Assembly: GCA_022225965.2 (NCBI GenBank)
Contig: JAKJXP020000075.1
Coordinates: 1-64,000, forward strand
Length of the DNA stretch: 64,000 nt
Direction of reading: 5' to 3'
DNA from: Diatrype stigma
Lineage: Eukaryota > Ascomycota > Sordariomycetes > Xylariales > Diatrypaceae
Of the stretch, positions 10,502 through 22,272 are shown piece by piece (positions within the stretch are counted from its first letter, which is position 1; each line of letters starts with the position of its first letter). Position numbers and translations under genes: made by a program. The notes under the pieces are model-generated. The model was not told the origin of the DNA, searched no databases, and was given only the letters and a program-made list of their open reading frames with translations.

Positions 10502-12143
10502 TCATTTCCGCTTATTCAAGCTCTCATCGACGCCGCTCTTGTACTTGTCCTTGCCGGGCTCCTTCCCCGCCCACGTCTCCGCGAGCTCGAAGTCGGGCTC
10601 CCCCTCGGGATAGCCCATGCGGCGGCGCAGCTTGGCCACCTCGGCCCTGACGCGCCTGGCGCACTCGATGCGGATCTCGACGGCCTCGCGGCCGTACTTG
10701 AGCTCGTCGGTGAGGTCGCCCATGGCCCTCACCGTCCCCTTCCCCTTCCCCTTCGCTGCCGCCGTTACCACCGCCTGCCCCTCCCCCCCCTCCTCTGCCT
10801 TCCTCTCCAATGGTGACGGCGGCAGGCCAGGAGCCGAATCGGCATCAGAACCGGTGCCGGAATCGCGGAGGCTGCTGCGGCGCACGAGGTCGCGCCACCG
10901 AGCGCGCAGGTCGCCAAAGGCGCGCTCGGCGTCGAGCAGGTCGCCGAAGGCGACGCGGACGGCGCCGGCGGGGCGGGGCAGGAAGCGCGGGAAGCCGCGG
11001 TCCTCGGACATGGCGCGCTGGGTGCCGTCGATGAAGACGGGGACGACGTCGGGGGCGGGCTCGCTCTCGAGGATGAGGCGCGACACCCCCCACTTGAAGT
11101 AGCGCAGGTCGGCGGCCGGGTGCTGGTGCACGCACGCCTCGGGGAAGACGTGCACCCAGGCGTGGCGGTTGCGCGACTGCTGCAGGGGCCACGACGGCGC
11201 TGCCGCCGGGGCCGGGTGCCGGTCCGTGCCGTTCGTCGTGTAGGTCAGGCCGTCGCCGGAGGTGAAGGGGTCCGGGAGGAGGTCATATCGGCTGTAATCG
11301 CCCTCCTCGCCCTCGGGCCGCGGCGTGATGAACGGTGGGGACGAGAGAAGGCGGATGGCGTGGGACATGGTCGGCTGGAAGAGGCCCCCGTGGGGCGAGT
11401 GCTGCCCGCGGTGCGTGGGCAGGACCTGGCCGCAGTAGAAGAACGACCCGAGAGCTCTAGATGGGACGGAAGGACAGACAACAGAGTATAAGCGAAAACG
11501 GAATACGGCAAGATCAGTAGGTGCTGATGAGGGAACTGATGTGCTGAATGAAGTAAGTCTCACTTGTTCTTGTAACATATGTCGTGGGCCCCCAGTCCCC
11601 ATCTGAAGTTCGAGGGGTTGAACGCGTAGCGCAGCGGCAGGACCCCCCACATGAGAGGATCATCGAGACTACACGTGTAAGGTAGATAGATAAGTGTGAG
11701 CTTATGAGACCAGGCGCGCTGTACACTTTGAAGATGTTCAGAGGCACTCACACACTGATGTGGTTTGAAACTGAGAATGAAATTAGCCCCTTGAACTGAG
11801 GTCAGTTAAGGCTACTTGCCACTGATATAAAGTTGTATAATTATAGCTATATAGGGGGTTGTATCGAGGGGGGTAGGAAGAATGGGTAGGTACCTGTAAT
11901 GAGACCTTTCTCCCTCTTCTCGACATCTTTCCTCTTATCTAGAACGTCGAGGAATTGGTCCAGACCCGTGACTTCCACTGTGTTGAAGGTATATAAGAAG
12001 CCTCGGGATAGAGCAGCCGTCAAGCCCATCACCAGCGACGACGTCATGCGCCACGGCAAACTAGGCTGATACAGGGGAGCTGCTGGCTTACTGCTCGGAC
12101 CGTTTGATTTGGACATGATGCCGGATCTCTCATCGGACGCCAT
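10502..12143 (-). CDS. TAZ1: tafazzin-type lysophospholipid acyltransferase
   Basis: Mitochondrial transacylase that remodels cardiolipin acyl chains. Exons are 12143-11894, 11770-11752, 11668-11564 and 11456-10502 (442 aa). The second exon is only 19 nt. It carries SNHIS and must be joined to the next exon to form the acyltransferase HX4D box NHISVLDD (His87, Asp92). Downstream are MWGVLPLRYAF, GQVLPTHRG, then FPEA at 229-232 where family members usually have FPEG, followed by YFKWGVSRLI and PVFIDGTQ. A hydrophobic stretch near residues 33-52 probably anchors the protein. Compared with yeast (381 aa) it has an inserted loop around 160-215 and a charged, Gly/Lys-rich C-terminal part. All four exons sum to an open frame. 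The family call is strong; loss of the FPEG glycine is an oddity. Confidence 0.88.
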
Positions 12144-13015
12144 GAGAATTCTTCTTCTGTTCTGGACTACAACGGGGGCGCCGGTGGCAGCAGCAGAAAC
12201 TCATTTCCGATAACTAGGGCCAATCGGGATCGCGAGTGAATGATAAAACGTGTCAAAGCTACAGATGAAAACCGTTAACCTGGGGGGGTTAGGTAATGTT
12301 GTTACACCACGAAAATAGAAAGGGAAAATGGAAAAGGAAAGATGAATTTAATGGGACGTCCCGGCCACCCGGCACCACGTCAGATGGCGGCGGCTCAATG
12401 TAACTACCGCACCTTTCTCTTTCTAAGATGCGACAAAAAACTCACGGAAGTTGAGATCGGAGCCATCAGCCAACGGCTGCACCTTCACTTTGGTACGATT
12501 TTGCTCCAAGCTGCAGGGACTGGAACAATTTGTTGGGGGCCCCTGAGAAGCTAATAATAGTCCAAATTCCATTGGTATAGAAGTTCCGGGTGAGCTATAG
12601 CACCGGAAGCTTGGACCTCTCTAGCTAACTATGTACCTACGTAAACTGGAGTCTGTATGTAGGTATTGGATTGTACATACATACATACACAGTACCCGGT
12701 CTCAGGTACAGTAGGCAGGTACGTGCGCTCCGGCACGCCTAGCCGCCGTGACCCAGGCGTGCCAGGGAGTCCAGGACCAGGATTGGAACGGTTTCTGGTT
12801 CGCAAGATTGATCGACGAACAGCCGCCGCCATCTCATCTCAAAAGTTAAACCACCCTTGACGGTGATCTCAAACTGCTTGTCCTTACTTAGTTATCTCGT
12901 CTCGACAACTTCGTTGCATACCCACACTCATTTCTTCGTTCATACATACACCCGTCCGCACACAGCGGCATACCTACATACCTACAGAGCACGGCATAAG
13001 ACTCTCGACGTAGAG
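12144..13015. promoter_or_regulatory. shared upstream region of the tafazzin and NOSIP-like genes
   Basis: Divergent genes flank this gap, so both promoters should lie here. CATACATA words occur at about 12672-12690 and 12940-12985. No coding sequence was supported. Confidence 0.55.
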
Positions 13016-14484
13016 ATGTCTCATAGTACGTACAATAATAATAATCCTCACTCACCCATGCCCCTTGACTAGGTAGTACCAACCTACCTATCTAAAGTCC
13101 TCTTTTCGTCCCACCCCCCATCCCCCCTTCTTTTCCCTTCCCTTCCCTTCCCCTCTCTAACCTCCCCCCACCAGGCAAGCGCAACACCTCGCGCGCCGTC
13201 TTCACGTCGTACGAGCGCGACCTCGCGCGGCGGTCCTGGGGCTCGGCGTCGGCGCGGCTGTCGCGCGAGAGCTTCCTCCCCTTCGCGTCGTGCGGCTTGT
13301 GCCTGTCGCCGGCGGCGGACCCCGTGGCCTGCGGGGCCCGCGGCGACGTCTTCTGCCGGGAGTGCGCGCTGGGCAACCTGCTGGCGCAGCGGCGGGAGGC
13401 GAAGCGCGCGGAGCGCGCCCGCGCCGCCGACGAGCGCGACCGCCGCGACGCCCAGGCCCGCGACGACGACGAGGCCCGCGCCCGCGCCGTCCGCGACTTC
13501 GAGATGACGCTGCAGGGGCTCGACGACAACAATGGCGGCGGCAGGCGATCGGCGACGACGACGCGCACGAGCACGAGCACAACCCTGGCGCCGGGATGGG
13601 GCCACAATGCTGCTAGGAGTCACAGTAATGGGAATGGGCGTAGTAGCGACATACCGCCACCGCCACGGGAGGAGGACGACGACCGCCCGTACAAGGACCC
13701 CGCCGACCACAAGAGCGAGAACGACGAGGCCAGGCGCCCGGCGAAGCGGAAGCTCGAGAGCCTCGACGCCAACGAACTGGCGCGCGCCGCGGCGGAAGCG
13801 GACCGGGCGAAGGCGCGGCGGCTGCTGGACTCGGAGAAGGCCGAGGCGGCATCGAAGGCGGCGCTCCCGTCGTTCTGGACGCCGTCGATGGCGCCGAGTG
13901 GCGCCCAGGACCAGAACAAGGACAAGAAGCAGGACAAGAAGAAGGGGAACGGCGACGATAAGGCCGGCGCTTCTCTCCCCGTGTGTCCGGCCTCGCGCGA
14001 AGGGGACCCGCACCCGTACTCGCTACACACACTGGTGACGATCAACTTCACAGAGGAGGTTGAGGAAGACAGTGGAAGAGCAGGTGGTGGTGGCGGCGAG
14101 CGCAATAAGCAGACGGATCAGGGGCAGAAGAGGAGGATCTGCCCGGCGTGCCGCAAGGGGCTGAGCAATGCCTCCAAGGCGGTGCTGGCGAAGCCGTGCG
14201 GGCACGTCCTGTGCCGGAGCTGCGTCGACAAGTTCATGCGGCCAAGCACGGACCCGCACGTCTCGGGGGCCGACGCCCACGGCGGCGGGGGCAACAACAC
14301 AATACAGTGCTACGTCTGCGAGGCGGATCTGACGGACAGGCCGCCTCATGGTAAGACGGACGACGGCAAGAAAAAGAAGGACAAGATTCGCCCCGGGCTC
14401 GTCGAGCTTAGGAGCGAGGGTACGGGCTTCTCGGCCGCGGGCGCGAACCAGGTCAAGAAAGCCGGCGTGGGCTTCCAGTGTTGA
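13016..14484 (+). CDS. NOSIP-like RING/U-box family protein
   Basis: Homologue of nitric oxide synthase-interacting protein, a nuclear U-box/RING-type putative E3 ligase associated in other eukaryotes with spliceosomes. The first exon is 10 nt (13016-13025: Met-Ser-His plus one base). A 149-nt intron with CTAAC branch point leads to exon 13175-14484, giving 439 aa. The N-terminus KRNTSRAVFTSYERDL and the following RLSRESF match the family start. Cysteine/histidine pairs form an N-terminal U-box-like patch (CGLCLSPAADPVACG, CREC) and a C-terminal RING (CPACRKGL, CGHVLCRSCVDKF, CYVC). Between them is a long charged linker rich in Asp/Glu/Arg/Lys with coiled-coil potential (about residues 80-130 and 190-230). 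The C-terminal EGTGFSAAG motif is family-typical. Third positions are very GC-rich. Biochemical role inferred from the family only. Confidence 0.8.
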
Positions 14485-15206
14485 TACATGCAGTGAACAC
14501 AAGCCGTCCGTCTGTCTCATGCATACCTACACACACATAACAATACCTAACATATCACCGAGCTCGGGATTAGATCCGCATAATCAAGGGACCCAAGACA
14601 AATGAGATTAAACTGGCCAACTGACTGACTTCGTTTTTGTTTCATTCTACTACAGTTGTACAGTTACTTGAGAGTCTGTCTACCTTGCCCTTCTCTCGTC
14701 TCATCGCCATCGCCATCGTCGTCATCATCATCGCGCGCGACTGGATTCGCCTTTTTTGTCTAACTGTAACTACATATGATTCTCTGTACGTTGTTGTGAC
14801 CAGACTTCGTTCGTTATTTGTGCGAGGTGGGTAGGAACCACGCACACAACGCAGAACCCAGTCAACAGACCAACCAACTTCAACAGGAAAACGGAAAACC
14901 AGCGAACAGCGAACATACATCTTCCGTGCAAAGCAAAACCAACCCGCCCCATCCCGTACAAGTATGCGTCCGTTCCATAGCTTTTCTCGGTGTCAAAAGG
15001 AGAAGGAATTAGGAAATAATGAAGAGAAAGAAACGAAAACTGTACTGTAAAAGAGATCAGAACTCCGACTCCATCCACCCACCCCATGCAGAACGAAGAT
15101 GTGTACACATGATGCCGACATTGCAAAGCATCCCAGATAGTAACAATATAAACCGTGTGAAATAAATCAAATGCATCATCGATTGCTTTCCCCGCCCAAA
15201 CGAGGG

Positions 15207-15261
<55 letters not shown>

Positions 15262-15655
15262 AAAACAATAATCAGAAAGAAAAAATGAATGTCGCTTTGT
15301 TCCCTCGTGATGCTCTTGCCTATGCTGAATGCTGATGCTGATGCTGAAATCTTTCGATGCTGCCGTAAAAAGTCGTGGAAAACATTTCTTTTTTTCTTAC
15401 AAAAAAAGTGAAAAAAGAGAAAAGAGAAAAAGAAACAAACAAGCAAGCAAATTACCCTTCCCGCATTCATCATCAAACCTTTTCTTCCTATGTAGGTAAC
15501 ATTATATTATCCCATTAGCTATTAAGAAAAAAGAAATGTGGAAAAATCGTTGCGTGGTGATCTCATCTCATTGCTTCGCATTTGCCCTTTTGCTTGCTTC
15601 CGCTCGTGGTTTTTGATTATTTTCTTTTCTTTTCTTTCTTTCTTCATTCATATAT
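14485..15655. other. convergent 3' region between the NOSIP-like and carrier genes
   Basis: No gene seen. It contains a 54-nt homopolymer A run (15207-15260) and further A/T-rich stretches with repeated TTTCTTT. The region probably carries both 3' UTRs. Confidence 0.6.
15207..15260. repeat. 54-nt poly(A) tract
   Basis: An uninterrupted run of A residues from 15207 to 15260, bounded by CGAGGG and CAAAACAA. Its length may be imprecise if the assembly slipped. Confidence 0.95.
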
Positions 15656-17843
15656 TTATTTCAGCTCCCGGTGCGACTTGTCGAACATGTTCATGATGAC
15701 GGGGGTCTTAGGCACGGAGCTGGCATTGCGCCGCGCGGGCGAGCCGGGGGGCGGCATGCGGTACTGCAGGGCCGGGGGCAGGGGCGACATGACCATGCCA
15801 CGGTCGGCGATGCCGGGCGGCAGGGGCGACGGCGCCGGTGCGTCGTCGACGCCGCCCATGCCGGGCTTCCACAGCTCGAAGGGCGACCGCCTCGAGGAGG
15901 GCGGCGGCTCGAAGGCGGGCACGGCCGTCCGGGGCGTCGGCTCGCCGGGGAAGGCGGACCGCTGTGCCGTGGGCAGCGGCTGCTCGACGAAGGCGGGCGA
16001 TCGGCGGGGCGAGGGGTACTGCTCGAACGCGGGGGAGCGGTGCGTCGGCGGCGGCAGGAAGTCCTGCTCCATCGGCCGGGACTGCTCGATCTGCTCGGGC
16101 AGCAGGATGGGCTTGGGCTTGTGCTTAGCAGGCTTGTCAGCCGACCTCGGCTTGTCCTTGCCGAACCAGGACCTCTCGGGCGACATGACAACTTCCTCCT
16201 CCATCGTCGTCGTGATCTCGACCTTCCTGCCCTTGTTGTTGCCACGGGCGCGGCGACGCAGGCGGTGCTCGCTCAGCAGGGTGGCGACGAGGAAGTACAG
16301 CTTGAAGAGGAGCTTCTGGACGGCGTCCTTGGCGACCATGGTGGTGCCGTGGCAGAGGAAGCCGCGGAGCAGCTCGGTCTGGAGGCCGTCGTAGAGGGAG
16401 CCGACGCCCTCGGTGCGGGCAATGTGGGTAAGGGTACCAAAGATAGAGCGGCGCGAGGCCTGGCGCGCCGCGCGGGCCGCCTTCAGCTTGCCCTCCACTT
16501 CGCGGTCCACGTCCCGATCCTCCAGCGAAATCAGGTCCTCCTCATCCTCGGCCTCGCCGGCCGCGAGGCCGCTCTGCAGCCGCGTCTTAGCCGTATGGAA
16601 AGGGTACGTGATGGCGCTTGCGGCCGCCTTGCTCGTCGCTGCCATTAGGAACGTCAGGAAGGCTCCGGGGTTGTCGGCCCGCTCCTTAGAAACGACCTTC
16701 CGCCGGAGCAGGTTCTGCAGGAAGAATGTGATGCTCGGGTTGAGGGACAGCACCAGGCTGGCCGAGAGCCCGGCCCAGAGACCCCTGTAGCCCCCCCTCT
16801 CGGCCTTCATCCTCCGGACGATATCCCCGATGCCCCTTGCTGCCCCCTCTGGGCCAGACACCATACTGGCCGCCTGCTTGCGCGTGATGATGTTGCTGAT
16901 GGGCGCCGTGAGGGCCCGGCAGCAAGCACCGGCCGCGACACCGATGGCGAGCTCCTCGAGGGCCCCCAACCCCCCCTTGCCACGCTTGCGTTTGTAACTG
17001 GCTGCGAGACGGATTCCCCGGAACCACTCATAGAACATAAAGAAGAGGAAAGAGTCCAATAAGGATCTGACTGCATCGGATGCCTGTGAACGAATTGTTA
17101 GCCATTGCCTGATTCCTGCATAGCGCACACGATAGGTATCCCCCAAAGACCCTCTCTCCGGAGTGGAATAGGGTTCAGACCGCACAAAAACGCCCAGGAG
17201 TAGGTGGATCGCCGACCCACACGGCGTAATATAACCCCCCCTGGCAGCTGCTGATGTCCTCACGAGAAGAGAACTAGGCTAGAAAAAAAGAACAAAAAAG
17301 AGGACCCCCCCTCCCCGGTGAAGCTAGGTAGTTAGTACTTACCAGGCCAGTATAGAGCGCTTTCACACCTCCTTCGGTAGCGTAGATCTTCGAAAAGGCG
17401 TCGGCGATGCCGTCGTAGTCGGACGGAGCGGCGCTGCTGCTCTTGAGGTTTTGGTGCTGCTGGTGCAGGTGGTTCTGGTGGTGCTTCTGCTGGGACGACC
17501 TGGTAGCAGCTGCATTCGCTGTAGCACTTGCTGTAGCAGCCGCTGTAGCATTCGCTGCATAGGCTGGTGCTGCCGAGGTCGGGTCGGTAGGGTCCCCCCG
17601 GGTAGTCGAGCGTGCTGTTGCTGACAGCGACGGCTCGCCCGTCGCAGGCCCTGCTTCTCGGCCTGCTCTTCCCTCGCGCTGGAGCTGCCTTTGCACCTGT
17701 AGCCGGGTGACGACTAGGGAGAGAGGGTACAGAGCGCATGTTGAGATGAGGGTGCCGACGGAGCCCGACGTGGCGTGCTGAAGAGCCGGTAGTAGCTTGC
17801 TTGCGGTGGTGGTGTCTAGGGACGGCAACGGTAACGACGACAT
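15656..17843 (-). CDS. mitochondrial-carrier family protein, peroxisomal adenine nucleotide transporter type
   Basis: Six-helix solute carrier resembling the Ant1/PMP47 group, which moves ATP into peroxisomes for acyl-CoA activation. Exons are 17843-17343 and 17083-15656 (642 aa), separated by a long 259-nt intron with GTAAGT donor and GCTAAC branch point. The three carrier signatures are present: YPLSLVVTRLQVQ in repeat 1, APISNIITRKQ in repeat 2, YPFHTAKTRLQSG in repeat 3. The segment SLLDSFLFFMFYEWFR after the intron resembles the second helix of this group. Oddities are an Ala/Gln/His low-complexity insert between repeat-1 helices (about residues 55-135), and a proline/serine-rich C-terminal tail of roughly 150 residues that typical carriers lack. 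Substrate is inferred from similarity; other carriers of the family remain possible. Confidence 0.75.
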
Positions 17844-18600
17844 GGTGAGTGATAGGAAGGAAAAAAGGGAAATTGAGCGGTGAGGTGTGGAAAGAATGTG
17901 TTTATATTGAAGCGAGGTTGTCTTTCTCGAGGTGTCCGAGGTGTCTACGTAGGTAGGTATGTAAAGTACCCTATGGGAAGGCGGGTGTGATTCTACCCTG
18001 GGGGCCCGGAGCAATCAGCGCACCTCGCACCCAACAAACCGAGGCGGGAGAGGAGCGACCTCGTCCAGTCTTGTCCAGTTTTGTCCCGTCCTGGCCCCCT
18101 CGTGAGTCGACGACAAGGCCCAGATGTGGGAGGGTGCGTTCTGTGCTTGCCGTCTTTCCAGCGGCGAGCCAGCGAGGCGAGCACAGGACCAGCACAGCGA
18201 GCTGCACAGAAGCACAGATACCGTCAGAAGAGGGTCGCGGGTGTCGCTCGCGATGGTTGGCTGCCGCATGAAGGGGGTGGGCTCCACCGGCAAAGCGCCC
18301 CTATGTGCTAAGGCCAACAATGTTGACGAGCGGTAGCACTAATGGGGGGGATGGATCTACTAGCTGCGCAGCTGGTATGCGCGTGCCGTCCCTGGATTGA
18401 TAGCTGTTTCTATGCCATTGGGTTGTCGCCGCACGGGATAATAGATGAGGGTGTGTGTGGACAAACCGGCAGAGCGAAAAGCCACACAGCAGGAGGAGTG
18501 CAGGTGGGAGGGAGTCGCTGGAGTTGCCGGAGTCGCTGGAGCATGCAGCAGCCTGGCGTCTGGCGTCTGGCAGTGCAGCAGCATCGGCATCATCGTGCCT

Positions 18601-18690
18601 ACAGCATTCAGCATTCAGCAATCAGCACACAGCATTCAGCCTACCTACCTAGGTACAATACAGCATACAGCATACAACATACATGTACGA
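18601..18690. repeat. degenerate CAGCATT/CAGCATA repeat cluster
   Basis: About nine imperfect copies of a heptamer around ACAGCAT(T/A), interrupted by a CCTACCTACCTAGGTA palindromic stretch. Simple-sequence expansion is the likeliest cause. Confidence 0.65.
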
Positions 18691-19348
18691 AGTATCCAAT
18701 GCATGTACCTCCAACGAACGTCCAATGTCAGGAGAATGTCCAATGCATTACACGTTCAATTGTTGCAAACGACATTAGCTATTCTACCAGGTACATATAG
18801 TTGCCTCCGCTCCCCTCTGCTGACTTGACCTTGACCTCCCGCTTACCCTCCGCCTACCCGTATCAGTCGACCGTATCTGCGTATGTATATGTGTATGTGT
18901 ATGCGCTGCGCATACATACTTACGCATGTATGCGTGCGTAGGTAATGCTTCGTGCCCGAATGTTTGGTTCTAGACATCAGCTCTGCATGCACCCATGCAC
19001 CCATGCATGCATACCGCAGCATACCGCGGCATACCTAGGTATATGTAGGTGGCAGGCTGGCAGGCTGACTGGCTCACAAGCGGTCGGATGTCCCCATTCA
19101 GCACACCTCAGAAGCAATAGTCAATGGAAGCAATGCAAGGGCGCTGGTTGACGTCATGGGCTGACATCTCCACCTCCTCTGCCTGTCCCCCTATAATACC
19201 TAGGTATACCTACTACGTAGACAGACGGAATTGGAAACCATCTGAACAAGACAGAACAAAACAGAATGGGCGGCCTGGGCGGCGGGATATGCGGCTAGAG
19301 GGAGTTGCCGTTACCGCCACCCCCGATGGCACCTCTGCACTCTCATGG

Positions 19349-19378
19349 CACCGCACCGTACCGCACCGCACCGCACCG
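19349..19378. repeat. (CACCG)6 pentamer repeat
   Basis: Six head-to-tail CACCG units, one changed to TACCG. A short GC-rich microsatellite between genes. Confidence 0.8.
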
Positions 19379-20674
19379 CTGACATATGAAATAGTAGGTA
19401 CCTAGTAGTACCTATCTACTGCCTGCCTACTAGGTAGGTACCTAGGTAGGTGGTCAACTATACTACATGTGTAATAGAAGACCCCTCCTCACACCTACGG
19501 GAAGGTGGGTGTCACGGGCTTTCGCGAAGCCTGAAGCGACCTATGAGGCGCCATTACGTGCCCACCCGGAAAGATAGCCGAGTTCCACGTATTATCTAGC
19601 GCGAGCATTCCTCAATACTAAGGCTCTATCTATACTAAGGCTCTATTTGTTTATTAAGACACCTTCAAGGTTCCCAGCCCCAACTCCAGCGCCAGCTCCC
19701 GCTCCAGTTCGTCGGTTAGGTTGCTACCTATCCTATATAGTTATAAGTAGCTTCGTACGTACCCACCGTCGCTGCGTTCCCGAAACTAAGGGTTGTCCTC
19801 GTCGGGCACCAACGAGAACCAACACGTGTGGCCACGGATCCACCACCGGGTGCATCCTCCAGTCTAAGGCGTTAGTGCTTCGTGCGGTCTGCACCGAATT
19901 TCCACACCACTTCCACGCCAATCATCGGAGATCATAGGAGAGAATGTGTAGAAATAGTAGACATTTCTGACTCGTCTGTATTGCTTTCGTATGGGGTATC
20001 TAAATAAACAAAGTGTGATGCAATCCTACCGGGTCCTATCACCGTGCGAAGCCGGTTCATGGCAACCGATGCCTAACCAACCCTACCTTAGCCTGTAAAC
20101 ATGCAAACCCTGTAAACGCCTTGCCCAGCCATCGGGAAAACATGTTAAATACCAGATCGAGCCAGTCAGCCCTGGTAGCTGCTAACAAAAGGCCGAGTGC
20201 AACAATAAAATCATTGGCAGCCGCTGCCGTGCTTCTTCATCGTCGCTCATCATATTTTTATCCGATACTTGCCACCCATGGAATAGGTGTGTCGAAAGAC
20301 CAATCAGGGAAGGGAAACGCAAATTAACGTCCTCGTCAGAAAGATGAGTAGCATGAATATGCGAAAGTGCTCCAAGCTGCTCAGGCCAATGCAAATGCCG
20401 TTCTTCTGTTGGTCAATTTAGTTGATGCGCGTTATGTCCTGGATCATTAGGCGTGCTTTGGGGTCCTTTTCGTTCAAGGGCCGCTACTCTTTGGGGGTTT
20501 AAAATTGCGGTGGTATGCCTCGTAGTAACCGCGAATATGAGCCGCGGGGCCGTTGATATCGATATTCTTAAGAATGCCCTCAGGGTCGTGGTTGCCCTTC
20601 GTAGCAGGTTGTTCAAAACTAGGAAAGGCTTCCGGCTGGCAACTGGAAGTGGGAGAGTCGGTGGGCTGGTCCTC

Positions 20675-22272
<1,598 letters not shown>

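Larger units (their letters stand above)
17844..20674. other. 2.8-kb intergenic region rich in short repeats
   Basis: Upstream of the carrier gene and downstream of SGF73. I find no supported gene. It holds a degenerate CAGCATT/CAGCATA heptamer series (18601-18690), a palindrome around 18895-18915 (TGTATGCGC/GCGCATACA), CACCG repeats (19349-19378), a cluster of TAGGTACCTA-type palindromes (19390-19455) and a repeated ACTAAGGCTCTAT word (near 19617 and 19634). Confidence 0.55.

Noticed and set aside
10617..11491. Plus-strand frames over the tafazzin gene
   Set aside because: Antisense shadows; the minus strand carries the acyltransferase motifs and matching splice phases.
13084..14013. Long minus-strand open frame (309 codons) opposite the NOSIP-like gene
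   Set aside because: It is the antisense shadow of a very GC3-rich coding region; its translation is Arg/Ala/Val-rich with no domain, while the plus strand has family motifs.
15671..16648. 325-codon plus-strand frame over the carrier gene
   Set aside because: Antisense shadow of GC3-rich carrier exon 2; Gly/Arg-rich without any domain.
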